This document shows positions 18,045 to 26,439 of a stretch of DNA of 64,000 bases, one piece after another (within the stretch, counting starts at the first letter, position 1; each line of letters starts with the position of its first letter). Source of the stretch: Oceanococcus atlanticus. Lineage in GTDB: Bacteria > Pseudomonadota > Gammaproteobacteria > Nevskiales > Oceanococcaceae. The stretch spans positions 434,001-498,000 of the forward strand of contig NZ_AQQV01000001.1 of assembly GCF_002088235.1 (NCBI RefSeq), read 5' to 3'. The notes below the pieces were generated by a model, which was not told where the DNA came from, ran no database searches, and saw nothing but the letters and a program-made list of their open reading frames with translations. The position numbers and the translations under genes are program-made.

Positions 18045-18077
18045 CGTGCACTCCACCGGGAAATTTGCCCGCTGTAC

Positions 18078-18093
18078 TGCAAGTTCCGTGCAC
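18078..18093 (-). promoter_or_regulatory. Possible sigma54-like element before fliJ
   Basis: The minus strand reads GTGCACGGAACTTGCA. The -12 part (TTGCA) and the spacing fit sigma54, but the -24 GG is reduced to TG. It sits 34 bp upstream of the GTG start, where a promoter would be needed because fliJ is cut off from fliI. Weak evidence only. Confidence 0.3.
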
Positions 18094-18095
18094 CG

Positions 18096-19154
18096 TCAGT
18101 CGGAAGCGCTTGGCACGGCCCAGGTTTCGCCAATCGCCAGGGTGCGTACACGCGCCTCATCCACCCCGCTGTGGGCCAGCGCCCGGCGCAGTGAAAACGG
18201 CGGCTCGGCAATCGGTTCACGGGTCAGTTTGAAGCTGCCCCAGTGCATCGGCAGCATGTATTGGGCACGCAGGTCCTGAAACGCCTGCAAGGCCTCGGGC
18301 GGCGACATGTGCTGATAGGCCAGAAAGCTTTCCGGGTAGTACGCGCCGATCGGCAGCATGGCCACATCAATCGACCCGAAGTGCGCACCGATCTGCTCAA
18401 ACCCCTTGAAGTAACCGGTGTCACCGGCAAAGAAATAGCGCCGCGTGGGCGATTCCAGCATCCAGCCACACCACAGGGTGCTGTTGGTGGACTGACCAAT
18501 CCGGCGCGACCAGTGCTGCACCGGCACGCAATGTGCCGTCCAGCCACCGACGCGGTGGCTTTGCCACCAGTTGAGCTCGACCACGTTGCCACGCCCGCGC
18601 TCGCGAAACCATTCAGCCAGCCCCATCGGCACCAGCCACAGGGTCTCTGCCGGAAGCGCCATGACGGTCTCCTCGTCAAGGTGGTCATAGTGATTGTGCG
18701 AGACCACGGCAAAGTGCAGCGGCGGAATCTGCGCAGCCCGCAAGGCTGGTGCGGTGCGCCGCTTAGCGGTCAGGGCCCAGTCACTCAGATGCGGGTCGGT
18801 CAGCACCACATCCTGGCCATCACGAATCATCATGGTGGCGTGGCCGATCCAGCTCACGCTGTCGGCGTTGAGGGCCTGATAAGCGGCTAGCGGATCATCC
18901 TCGCGCGGCACCTCACCGAAATCCTGGCCACGAAACCGGTTGCGCTTGAATAGCTCTTTGAGCAACGCGCCGTATTTGAGTGAAAACGGCGCCCACGGAT
19001 TGTCATAGCGCCCGTCCTGATAGTTGTCCTGATGCATGGCATCCTCGATGTCGGTCGCGGTGGCAGCAAAGCTCAGCGCGCTGGCCAGCACAGCGGCCAC
19101 AAACCCGCGACTGTAGCCACGCCTGGCGCCGCGCTCAATCAGGAAAGATTTCAT
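18096..19154 (-). CDS. MBL-fold metal-dependent hydrolase, UlaG/NAPE-PLD-like
   Basis: 352 residues from ATG MKSFLIERG; the longer frame begins at a TTG and lacks support. The N-terminus has a signal-like hydrophobic segment (FVAAVLASALSFAATA), so export or membrane anchoring is likely. The metallo-beta-lactamase metal motif is VVSHNHYDHLDEET (HxHxDH), with TDPHLSDWA before it, FAGDTGYFKGFE for the bridging Asp and LPMHWGSFKLT for a late His. The pattern of an N-terminal DNPWAPF/WIGHATMMI region resembles the NAPE-PLD-type phosphodiesterase or lactonase group. The substrate is unknown. It is the first gene of the block that splits fliI from fliJ. Confidence 0.78.
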   Translation of the reverse strand: MKSFLIERGARRGYSRGFVAAVLASALSFAATATDIEDAMHQDNYQDGRYDNPWAPFSLKYGALLKELFKRNRFRGQDFGEVPREDDPLAAYQALNADSVSWIGHATMMIRDGQDVVLTDPHLSDWALTAKRRTAPALRAAQIPPLHFAVVSHNHYDHLDEETVMALPAETLWLVPMGLAEWFRERGRGNVVELNWWQSHRVGGWTAHCVPVQHWSRRIGQSTNSTLWCGWMLESPTRRYFFAGDTGYFKGFEQIGAHFGSIDVAMLPIGAYYPESFLAYQHMSPPEALQAFQDLRAQYMLPMHWGSFKLTREPIAEPPFSLRRALAHSGVDEARVRTLAIGETWAVPSASD

Positions 19155-19288
19155 GTTGGTTTTCACGTGCTTGGAGATTTTTCCACCCTGACAGTGACTT
19201 ACAGTTGCCCAAGGTAAACTCAATTACCTATTTACTGTGCCATTAATCACTGGTAATGATGTAGCTCTTCAATTCAGGAGAGTCTGCG

Positions 19289-20119
19289 ATGCTACCTGTT
19301 CGCCGCGACATACAGTTCGATTTCCCCGCTGAACGCATCGGCAACTGGCATGCCGATGGCGTGGCCATCACCCAGTTCTTCAACGCCCTGTCGGTGACCT
19401 TCCCCGACGGCGAACGTTTTTTCATCCATGCCGTGCGTCAGTTCCGCGATCAGATCAGCGATCCGCAACTCAAAGCCGCTGTCACCGCATTTATCGGCCA
19501 GGAAGCCATGCATGGCCGCGAGCACGAACACTGGAATGCGCTGTATTTCGAGCGCGTGCCCGCAGCTCGCAAGATCAACGCTTTCGCCAGCAAACGCCTG
19601 CAGCGCTGGAAACGCTGGTTGCCCAAAACCACCCAGCTGGCCATGACCATCGGCGCCGAGCACGTCACCGCGGTGCTCGGTGATTACATCCTGCGCCACC
19701 CGGAAGTGCTCAACGGTCGCCAGGGCGGCAGCGAGCCGGTGTTTGTGGCCATGCTGCGCTGGCATGCAATGGAGGAAACCGAGCACAAGGCGGTGGCCTA
19801 CGACGTGTGGAAAAGCGTCATGCGGCGCAATCCGCGTGCTTACCTGGAACGCAGCCTGGGCCTGGCCTTCATGCTGGTGGCCTACTGGCCGGTGATGAAC
19901 AAACTGATCATCGAAGGCATCAAGGCGGAAACCGGCAGCGCACCGGATGGCACCGACATCGCCCGTCTGAAAGCGTTTCTCTACGGCCCGCAAGGCCTCA
20001 TGCGCAATCTCGCCATCCCCATGTTGAGCTACTTCCGGCCGGGTTTTCACCCCTGGGATGACGACAACCGAGAACTGCTCGCCGAGATGGACAACATCGA
20101 AGCCGCCTACGCGGCCTGA
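19289..20119 (+). CDS. PF10118 family protein (annotated metal-dependent hydrolase), paralog 1
   Basis: 276 residues. This family is commonly named metal-dependent hydrolase without a proven reaction. The conserved acidic and His residues form a spaced set: E42 (GERFF), E72-x2-H75 (QEAMH), E124 (GAEH) and E163-x2-H166 (EETEH). That is the E / ExxH / E / ExxH pattern of ferritin-like di-iron four-helix proteins, so oxygen chemistry is as plausible as hydrolysis (inference). A CAGGAGAG ribosome-binding site precedes the ATG. It is divergent from the MBL gene. A second member of the family is at 36.4-37.4 kb. Confidence 0.8.
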   Translation: MLPVRRDIQFDFPAERIGNWHADGVAITQFFNALSVTFPDGERFFIHAVRQFRDQISDPQLKAAVTAFIGQEAMHGREHEHWNALYFERVPAARKINAFASKRLQRWKRWLPKTTQLAMTIGAEHVTAVLGDYILRHPEVLNGRQGGSEPVFVAMLRWHAMEETEHKAVAYDVWKSVMRRNPRAYLERSLGLAFMLVAYWPVMNKLIIEGIKAETGSAPDGTDIARLKAFLYGPQGLMRNLAIPMLSYFRPGFHPWDDDNRELLAEMDNIEAAYAA

Positions 20120-20135
20120 GTACGAATCGGTTATG

Positions 20136-20170
20136 GTGGCGCCCCGCTCTGCCCCACAGCGCGGCGCCAC
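20136..20170 (+). terminator. Hairpin after PF10118 gene
   Basis: Inverted repeat GTGGCGCC / GGCGCCAC with further GCT/AGC pairing inside, 16 bp after the PF10118 stop. No U-run follows. It ends 10 bp before the GTG start of the next gene and could limit read-through. Confidence 0.4.
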
Positions 20171-20180
20171 GGCGTAGCCT

Positions 20181-21080
20181 GTGCACGCAGATCCCTCCAC
20201 TTGGTGTGATCGACTCGTGACCAACGCTCTGACCTACAAGCACAATCTGGCTCATGTTCTCAAAGCCACGGACAGCGTGGTCGACCTGGGGTTCGACTGG
20301 CGACCGGATCTGTGGCCATGGCTGGCCCTGCCGCCAGCCCATCCGGTTGTGGTGGAAAAGTACCAGTACTTCGCGACCATGACGGCGAGCTGGGCAATGG
20401 GCACCTTCAGCCCGGAAACCTACACCGCTTTGACCATGTTCGAATGGCATTGCGGCGAGGCGGCGCTGGGTCGCAATTATCCATCACGCGCCCGCTGCGA
20501 GAACTGGACTGAAACCGGCGCCATGGGTTTCAAGCTCAGTGTCAGCGACGATCAGGGCCGCAATATGTTCCACAGTCGCGGGCAGGGGTTTGCCTTCCGC
20601 GACCGTGACTTCCAGCAATGGCGTGAAAAGAGCCGTCGCTCGGCGCTGCAGGCCAGACATGTGCTGGAGGTCGACACCATAGACCCGCAGCTGGCCGGAC
20701 TGGGCCCCGACGGCTGCAGTTTTGTCACTGCGGTGATCGACCGGGTGGGCAAACCGGCGGTGCATGCACGCGTCCCTAGCCAGGGCGGTTTCTATCCACA
20801 ACATCCGTTCCACACCGGCTCCGGCGATCACGTCAACGCGGCCCAGTTGCTGGATTGCGCACTGCAAGCCGTACACGTGTTCAGTGGCGACGCTCAGCCC
20901 TGGTCGCAACCGCGCCTGTGCATCGGCGGCCAAGCCCAGTTTCAACGCTATGTCGAGCTCGACGTGCCGTTCGAAATCACCCTGGATGAAGCGCTGAGCG
21001 ACCAGGCCCAGCTGCGCTTTTCCCAGGCCGGGCGCGACAACGTCTTACTGCGTCTGGATCTGCAGCCGCAGGCAGACTGA
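20181..21080 (+). CDS. Hypothetical protein, possibly hotdog fold
   Basis: 299 residues from a GTG start; a second GTG 36 nt later (VTNALTYK) is equally possible and no strong ribosome-binding site decides. The C-terminal half contains HPFHTGSGDHVNAAQLLDCA followed by QAVH, similar in pattern to the DHVxxxxLLExxxQA helix of AfsA/thioesterase-type hotdog domains. The N-terminal half has EWHCGEAALGRNYPSRARCEN. No catalytic residue set can be assigned. Its stop codon is immediately followed by the convergent MAPEG stop. Confidence 0.5.
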   Translation: MHADPSTWCDRLVTNALTYKHNLAHVLKATDSVVDLGFDWRPDLWPWLALPPAHPVVVEKYQYFATMTASWAMGTFSPETYTALTMFEWHCGEAALGRNYPSRARCENWTETGAMGFKLSVSDDQGRNMFHSRGQGFAFRDRDFQQWREKSRRSALQARHVLEVDTIDPQLAGLGPDGCSFVTAVIDRVGKPAVHARVPSQGGFYPQHPFHTGSGDHVNAAQLLDCALQAVHVFSGDAQPWSQPRLCIGGQAQFQRYVELDVPFEITLDEALSDQAQLRFSQAGRDNVLLRLDLQPQAD

Positions 21081-21467
21081 TCAGCCCAGCAGACTCGGCA
21101 CAATGGCCAGTGCGCCGACGATCTGACAGGCGTACGTCAGCCCGGCACCAAGCCGGCGAAAGTTGAAATACGGGGTCAGCATGCCCACCGCATGAGCCAG
21201 GCGCGCGGCACAAAACACCAGCACCAGGCCGGCAAGCAAACCGGTCGAGGCCTGCGCAAATTCCAGCGCCAGCAACACCAGCGCAAAGATCGGCACATTC
21301 TCCACCCCGTTCACATGGGTGCGTATGGCGGCTTTGATCGCCACATCACCGCCGTCGCCATGAGCCACTTTGCGAACGATGCGCAAACGCGACACATTGA
21401 TCGCCAGCGCCGTCAGCAACAGCACGTTGAACACCACATAAAAGCCAAACCACAGCGACACACTCAT
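21081..21467 (-). CDS. MAPEG family membrane protein
   Basis: 128 residues with four predicted membrane helices. MAPEG proteins include microsomal glutathione transferases. The conserved loop RIVRKVAHGDGGDVAIKAAIR and helix NGVENVPIFALVLLALEFA carry the family pattern R-x2-x-HxN-xxE-xxP. I place the start at the second in-frame ATG because GGAG sits 8 nt before it; the first ATG is only 2 nt from GGAG. It is followed on the same strand by nothing, and is preceded by the glutathionyl-hydroquinone reductase gene, a thematically related glutathione enzyme. Confidence 0.85.
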   Translation of the reverse strand: MSVSLWFGFYVVFNVLLLTALAINVSRLRIVRKVAHGDGGDVAIKAAIRTHVNGVENVPIFALVLLALEFAQASTGLLAGLVLVFCAARLAHAVGMLTPYFNFRRLGAGLTYACQIVGALAIVPSLLG

Positions 21468-21513
21468 GCTCATTTCTCCGCCGGAACCCCGCCCGCAGTG
21501 TCCGCCGCGGCGC

Positions 21514-22497
21514 TTATGCGGTCAAATGCTCACGCCCGTGTGGCGAGGAAAAATCCAGTGATGGCCCCAGCGGTATAACGCCACTGGGATTCACCGTCGG
21601 CTGGCTGCGATAGTAATGTTCCTTGATGTAGTCGATATCCACCGTGTCGGCGATGCCCGGCTGCTGATACAGATCGCGCAGATACGCCGACAGGGCCGGA
21701 TAGTCACGGATCTCGCGCAGGTTGCACTTGAAGTGCCCCACATACACCGCATCGAAGCGGATCAGCGTAGTGAACAGACGCCAGTCCGCCTCGCTGAAGT
21801 GCGCGCCGGTGAGATAACGCTGCCCTGACAGGCGCTGCTCAAGCGTATCCAGCGCGGCGAACAGATCGCTCACCGCTTCACTGTGGGCCGCCTGGCTGGT
21901 GGCAAAGCCAGCCCGATAGACGCCGTTGTTGATGCGCGGATAAATCCATGCATTGAGCTCATCAATGGTGGCCTGTTGCTCGGTCGGATACAGATCCAGG
22001 GCGTTGCCACCCACCCCATCAAAGGCCGAATTGAGCATGCGGATGATGTCTGCCGATTCGTTGTTGACGATGGTGCCGCGCTGCTTGTCCCACAGCACCG
22101 GTACGGTCACCCGACCGCCGTAGTGCGGATCGACGCGGGTGTAAATCTGGTGCAGATACTGCGCCTGATTGACCTCATCGGGAACCACACCTCGGCCCGC
22201 TTCGAACGTCCAGCCTTGTTCGCCCATGTGGGCGTTGACCACCGACATCGAAATCAGCGCTTCAAGCCCTTTGAGCTTGCGGTAGATGATGGCCCGGTGA
22301 GCCCAGGGACAGGCCCATGAAACATACAGGTGATAGCGTCCGGGCTGCGCCTCAAACCCGCCCTCACCGGTCGGTCCGGGGCTGCCGTCGGCCGTCACCC
22401 AGTTGCGAAACTGCGATTCCGAGCGGACGAACTTGCCACCGGTGCTTTTGGTGTCGTACCACTGATCGTGCCACTCACCGTCAATCAACAAACCCAT
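21514..22497 (-). CDS. yqjG: Glutathionyl-hydroquinone reductase (YqjG/Ecm4 type)
   Basis: 327 residues from MGLLIDGEW, which has GGGAG 6 nt upstream; the longer frame is rejected. These omega/xi-class GST proteins reduce glutathionyl-hydroquinones using glutathione. The N-terminal active site is C63 in SWACPWAHR, with the family block RFVRSES-type FVRSESQFRNWV before it. The C-terminal domain has the YPTEQQATIDELNAWIYPRINNGVYR stretch (pattern) and LTGAHFSEADWRLFTTLIRFD. It is transcribed after the DoxX gene and next to MAPEG, suggesting a small quinone/electrophile defence group. Confidence 0.93.
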   Translation of the reverse strand: MGLLIDGEWHDQWYDTKSTGGKFVRSESQFRNWVTADGSPGPTGEGGFEAQPGRYHLYVSWACPWAHRAIIYRKLKGLEALISMSVVNAHMGEQGWTFEAGRGVVPDEVNQAQYLHQIYTRVDPHYGGRVTVPVLWDKQRGTIVNNESADIIRMLNSAFDGVGGNALDLYPTEQQATIDELNAWIYPRINNGVYRAGFATSQAAHSEAVSDLFAALDTLEQRLSGQRYLTGAHFSEADWRLFTTLIRFDAVYVGHFKCNLREIRDYPALSAYLRDLYQQPGIADTVDIDYIKEHYYRSQPTVNPSGVIPLGPSLDFSSPHGREHLTA

Positions 22498-22558
22498 GAT
22501 TGCTCCCGTTTTGTGTGCATGACGCCGGTGGCGAAGCAACGCCACCGGCTTGCGAAGC

Positions 22559-22969
22559 TTACGCGTAGCGCGGCGTGCTTACGGCCGGCTTGCGCCATGC
22601 GTCCAGCGACCACGGCCCGGCGCCGTGCAAGCTCAGCATGAGCAGACCACCGGCCAGAGCAAGGTTCTTCCAGAACAAAATGGCCTGCATCTGGTCGGCC
22701 AGATTGAAGTGGAAAAGCAGCCCGGCAAGCAGCGAGAAGCCCGCTAGCAGCAAAGCCGCAATGCGGGTCTGAAAACCTGCGATCAAGGCAGCACCACCGG
22801 CAATTTCCAGGATGATCACCAGCGGCAGCAGCATGCCGGGCACGCCCATGGCCTGCATGTAACCCTGGGTGGCTTCAAAGCCACTGATCTTGCCCAGGCC
22901 GGAGATGACGAATATCGCGGCGAGCAGCACCCGCGCCACCAGATCGGTGATGGGGACAAATTGTTTCAT
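22559..22969 (-). CDS. DoxX family membrane protein
   Basis: 136 residues with four membrane helices. The N-terminus (FVPITDLVARVLLAAIFVISGLGKI, pattern) and the Gly-rich second helix (ILEIAGGAALIAGF) are typical of DoxX/SURF4-type proteins, which often sit next to GST-like or quinone-related genes. Exact biochemical role unknown. It is 61 bp upstream of yqjG on the same strand and divergent from a LysR gene that probably controls both. Confidence 0.88.
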   Translation of the reverse strand: MKQFVPITDLVARVLLAAIFVISGLGKISGFEATQGYMQAMGVPGMLLPLVIILEIAGGAALIAGFQTRIAALLLAGFSLLAGLLFHFNLADQMQAILFWKNLALAGGLLMLSLHGAGPWSLDAWRKPAVSTPRYA

Positions 22970-22985
22970 GTGTGAATCCTCGGCT

Positions 22986-23007
22986 GATGTGTAAGCGTGG
23001 ACACATC
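22986..23007. promoter_or_regulatory. Perfect inverted repeat upstream of doxX
   Basis: GATGTGT-N8-ACACATC, 7-bp arms, within the divergent doxX/lysR intergenic region 17 bp before the doxX start. It may be an operator or an untranslated-leader hairpin; no known regulator motif is recognised. Confidence 0.4.
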
Positions 23008-23051
23008 TTCAACCAAGCCAATAACGCAATAAACAGCACATCTATGAATTT

Positions 23052-23074
23052 ATTGTTCCTATAATCGCAACAAT
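23052..23074. promoter_or_regulatory. LysR-type operator overlapping the lysR start
   Basis: ATTGTT-N11-AACAAT is a perfect 6-bp inverted repeat with the T-N11-A arrangement used by LysR-type regulators. Its right arm covers the first bases of the lysR ATG, so autorepression by binding over the start is expected. It lies 83 bp from doxX, so divergent control is plausible. Confidence 0.6.
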
Positions 23075-23999
23075 GGACACCTTGAATGCCATGCGCATCT
23101 TCGTGCGCGTCGTCGACGCCGGCAGCATCACCGCGGCCGCAGACCAGCTCGATCTGGCCAAATCAGCGGTGTCGCGTCGCCTCGCCGAGCTGGAAGAACA
23201 TCTGCAGGTACGCTTGCTCAACCGCACCACCCGGCGCATGACCCTGACCGACCCCGGGCGCAGCTTTTATCAGCGCGCCCAGCGCATGCTTGATGACCTG
23301 GCCGAAGCCGAAGCCGAAGCCCGCGGCACTGCCAGCCAGGTTTCCGGGCGCCTGCGCGTGGCAGCACCTTTGTCGTTCGGCCTGCGCCAGCTGGCACCGG
23401 CGATCACCGATTTCGCTCAGCGCTACCCGCAAGTGGACATCGATATCGACCTGAACGACCGGCCGGTGGACCTGATCGGTGAAGGTTTCGATCTGGCCAT
23501 CCGGATTGCCGATCTGGAAAACTCTGGCCTGGTGGCGCGCAAGCTCACCACCATCCGTCATGTGTTGTGCGCCAGTCCGGCCTATTGGCAGACCCACGGC
23601 CGGCCGCAACATCCGGATGAACTGGCCGAGCACGTGATGCTGCGTTACGCCAACACCGCCAGCCACAGCTGGCACTGGAGCGGCCCCGACGGCACGCGCG
23701 GCGAACTGCGGCTGAAGACACGTCTACAGGCCAACAATGGTGATTTTCTGCTGCAGGCGGCGGAGCGCGGTCTCGGTCTGCTGATCCAGCCTTGCTTCAT
23801 CGCCAACGACGCCATCCTCGCCGGGCGCCTGCAAGCTGCGCTGCTCAACTACCAGTGGAAAGCCCTGCACGCCTACGCGGTATATCCGCCCCATCGCCAC
23901 CTGCCAGCCCGGGTGCGTCATCTGATCGATTTTCTGGCGCAACGCTTCGGCGAAGCCCCGAGCTGGGATGCATGCTTGCGCAGCACAGCCGTGGCGTGA
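23073..23999 (+). CDS. LysR family transcriptional regulator
   Basis: 308 residues. The N-terminal winged helix (about 1-60) has MRIFVRVVDAGSITAAADQL and AVSRRLAELEEHLQVRLLNR. The effector-binding domain is type-2 periplasmic-binding-like (about 90-295), with GRLRVAAPLSFG and GFDLAIRIADLENSGLV as in regulators of the GST/quinone stress group. It is divergent from doxX-yqjG, the most probable targets. The inducer is unknown. Confidence 0.93.
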   Translation: MDTLNAMRIFVRVVDAGSITAAADQLDLAKSAVSRRLAELEEHLQVRLLNRTTRRMTLTDPGRSFYQRAQRMLDDLAEAEAEARGTASQVSGRLRVAAPLSFGLRQLAPAITDFAQRYPQVDIDIDLNDRPVDLIGEGFDLAIRIADLENSGLVARKLTTIRHVLCASPAYWQTHGRPQHPDELAEHVMLRYANTASHSWHWSGPDGTRGELRLKTRLQANNGDFLLQAAERGLGLLIQPCFIANDAILAGRLQAALLNYQWKALHAYAVYPPHRHLPARVRHLIDFLAQRFGEAPSWDACLRSTAVA

Positions 24000-24032
24000 T
24001 CAAGTGACGGCAAATCCCCTGAGTACCCTCGC

Positions 24033-24434
24033 ATGACAAACCACCCCATCGACACTTGGCATCAGCTGGTGGAAAACACCGACCCGCGCGGACTCAGCAC
24101 CCTGCTGGCCGATGACGCAGTGTTTCATTCGCCGGTGGTGCACACTCCGCAACGCGGCAAGGCCCTGACCCAGGCGTATCTGTCCGCCGCTTTTCTGGTC
24201 CTGTTCAACCAGCATTTCCGCTACGTGCGCGAGATTCGTGGCGACCACGATGCGCTGCTGGAATTCGAAACCCGGATCGACGATATCGTGATCAACGGCG
24301 TCGACATCATTCACTGGAACGACGCCGGCCAGATCGATGATTTCAAAGTCATGATCCGACCGCTCAAGGCGATCAACCTGATCCACGAGAAAATGGCCGC
24401 CATGCTCGCAGCCCGAGCGTCTGCCGGCAGCTGA
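24033..24434 (+). CDS. NTF2-like/SnoaL-like protein
   Basis: 133 residues. A small alpha+beta cone-fold protein of the nuclear-transport-factor-2 type, recognised from WHQLVENTDPRGLSTLLADDAVFHSPVV and the C-terminal IDDIVINGVDIIHWNDAGQIDDFKVMIRP pattern. Members range from isomerases to proteins with no known activity, so no reaction is assigned. It may be co-transcribed with lysR (33 bp gap). It ends 3 bp from the convergent fliI stop. Confidence 0.8.
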   Translation: MTNHPIDTWHQLVENTDPRGLSTLLADDAVFHSPVVHTPQRGKALTQAYLSAAFLVLFNQHFRYVREIRGDHDALLEFETRIDDIVINGVDIIHWNDAGQIDDFKVMIRPLKAINLIHEKMAAMLAARASAGS

Positions 24435-24437
24435 TCG

Positions 24438-25814
24438 TCAGGCCGCGGCGGGCAGCTCTCCGACCACCTCGGCAAGCTGCTCGACCGCGTGCTCGAAGCG
24501 GCAGGCTTGATCGGCCTCCTGACGCAGGTAACGGTTGATGCCCGGCCAATGCGCGATGGCGTCATCGACCTGCTGATCGCTGCCGCGGGCATACGCGCCC
24601 AGCCGGATCATGTCCTGATTGCGTCGATAGGCCGCATACAGGTGACGCAGACGCACCGCATCCTGGCGCTGCTGCAGGCTCTGCAGATCACGCGCCACCC
24701 GGCTGACCGAGGCTTCGATATCGATGGCCGGGTAATGGCCCAACTCGGCCAGATCGCGTGACAGCACGATATGGCCGTCGAGGATGGCACGCGCGGTGTC
24801 GCCCACCGGGTCCTGCATGTCATCACCTTCGACCAGCACGGTGTACACGCCGGTGATCGAGCCGCCACCGGGCTCGGCATTGCCGGCACGCTCGATCAGC
24901 TGGGGAATCTTGGTAAACACCGAGGGCGGAAAACCGCGGGTCGCCGGAGGCTCGCCAATGGCCAGGCCGATCTCACGCTGGGCCTGGGCAAAGCGGGTCA
25001 GCGAATCCATCAGCAGCAGGACATTCTTGCCCTCATCACGAAAACCCTCGGCCAGGGCCGTGGCCAGATACGCGGCGCGCAGACGCATCAACGGCGACTG
25101 GTCGGCCGGACTGGCCACCACCACAGCCTTGCGCATGCCGGCCTCGCCCAGCGTGTTCATCACGAAGTCGCGCACCTCACGACCACGCTCGCCGATCAGT
25201 CCCACCACGATCACATCTGCGGTGGTGTGTCGCGTCATCATGCCGAGCAGGCTGGATTTACCCACCCCAGAACCGGCAAACAGACCCACGCGCTGGCCTC
25301 GCCCCAGGGTCAGCACGCTGTTGATGGCGCGCACGCCCACATCGAGCACGCGGTCGACCGGCGCCCGGGTCAGCGGATTGAGTGGCGGCGCGTGCAAGCG
25401 CCCGAAACGTTCCGGGCGGATACGCCCTTTGCCGTCAATCGGGCGCCCTTCACCGTCGAGCACGCGGCCCAGCACCTGGGCGCCCAGCGGCACTTCGGCC
25501 TGACGCCCCAGCGGCACCACCCGTGCATTGGGCCGGATATTGATCATCGACGAAGCCGGCATCAGATAGATTTTGTCGCCGGAAAAACCCACCACCTCGG
25601 CTTCCACGCCCGGCCCGTCGTCATGTTCGATGCGGCAGCGCGTGCCGATCTCGGCATGGCAACCTTCCGCCACCAGGGTCAGCCCAACAACCTGACGCAG
25701 GCTGCCGGAGACCACCAGCCCGGACGACAGCCCGGTGCGCGCACCACGCGCAGCCAGCCGGTCGGCCAGTTGCAGCTGGCGCGCCTGGCGAAAGGCCTGG
25801 GCCGGATCAGACAT
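24438..25814 (-). CDS. fliI: Flagellar export ATPase FliI
   Basis: 458 residues. F1-beta-like ATPase of the flagellar type III export apparatus. The P-loop is GLFAGSGVGKSSLLG (GxxxxGKS), Walker B is NVLLLMDSLTRFAQAQREI, and GEPPATRGFPPSVF is the family block. The N-terminal beta-barrel and C-terminal helical domain are complete. It overlaps fliH by 8 nt. Downstream, where fliJ would normally follow, lies a 6.4-kb block of unrelated genes. Confidence 0.97.
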   Translation of the reverse strand: MSDPAQAFRQARQLQLADRLAARGARTGLSSGLVVSGSLRQVVGLTLVAEGCHAEIGTRCRIEHDDGPGVEAEVVGFSGDKIYLMPASSMINIRPNARVVPLGRQAEVPLGAQVLGRVLDGEGRPIDGKGRIRPERFGRLHAPPLNPLTRAPVDRVLDVGVRAINSVLTLGRGQRVGLFAGSGVGKSSLLGMMTRHTTADVIVVGLIGERGREVRDFVMNTLGEAGMRKAVVVASPADQSPLMRLRAAYLATALAEGFRDEGKNVLLLMDSLTRFAQAQREIGLAIGEPPATRGFPPSVFTKIPQLIERAGNAEPGGGSITGVYTVLVEGDDMQDPVGDTARAILDGHIVLSRDLAELGHYPAIDIEASVSRVARDLQSLQQRQDAVRLRHLYAAYRRNQDMIRLGAYARGSDQQVDDAIAHWPGINRYLRQEADQACRFEHAVEQLAEVVGELPAAA

Positions 25815-26439
25815 TCAGCATATCCGCGGCGAGCCGGTCCAGACGCTGTTGCAGGCGCCCGTCGACCTCGGCCAGACCGCGTTTGACCCGCACATCACCA
25901 GACTGCAGCGCGTCGTCGTGGTGCAGGGTCCAGTGCGCTTCGGCCAAGCCGTGCTCGCGCAGAAAATTCAGATCGCGCGGATTGACCCACACGTCCACCG
26001 GTGATTCGACCTCGTGACCCAGCGCCGCAACGGTTTCGCGCACCAGAGACTGCATCGCCTGTGGGTCATCAAACACCGATTTGCCGACGATGCGTCGGGC
26101 CAGAATCAGCGCCAGATTGGTCAGGCTGTATTCCAGATCGCGGTCGAGCTCATCCAGTGGCGCGGCCAATGCGGCGGCTATCACATGCAGGCGCTCCACC
26201 CCCTCGGCGATCGCTTGCTCGCCCGCCGCCAGGCCTTCGGCATAACCCTTGGCCTGGCCTTCGGCCCAGGCTTCGTCATAGGCGCGCTTCTGCAGCGCAT
26301 CCAGTTCTGCTGCCGTGGGCGGCGCATCAGGACGCTGTTCGTCCTGAACCGTCTGTGCATCGCTTTCGAACTGGGGCATGTCCCAGGCCCGTGCGCCGGC
26401 AATGTTGTGCCATACGCGGGCATCGTCGGCCGGGTTCAT
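25807..26439 (-). CDS. fliH: Flagellar assembly protein FliH
   Basis: 210 residues. FliH is a peripheral stalk-like regulator that binds FliI and docks it on the C-ring. The middle is an Ala/Glu/Gly-rich helix with GxxxG-type repeats (AEGQAKGYAEGLAAGEQAIAEG, pattern), and the C-terminal domain (ALILARRIVGKSVFDDPQ, VWVNPRDLNFLRE) is conserved. It overlaps fliG by 4 nt. Confidence 0.93.
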   Translation of the reverse strand: MNPADDARVWHNIAGARAWDMPQFESDAQTVQDEQRPDAPPTAAELDALQKRAYDEAWAEGQAKGYAEGLAAGEQAIAEGVERLHVIAAALAAPLDELDRDLEYSLTNLALILARRIVGKSVFDDPQAMQSLVRETVAALGHEVESPVDVWVNPRDLNFLREHGLAEAHWTLHHDDALQSGDVRVKRGLAEVDGRLQQRLDRLAADMLNV

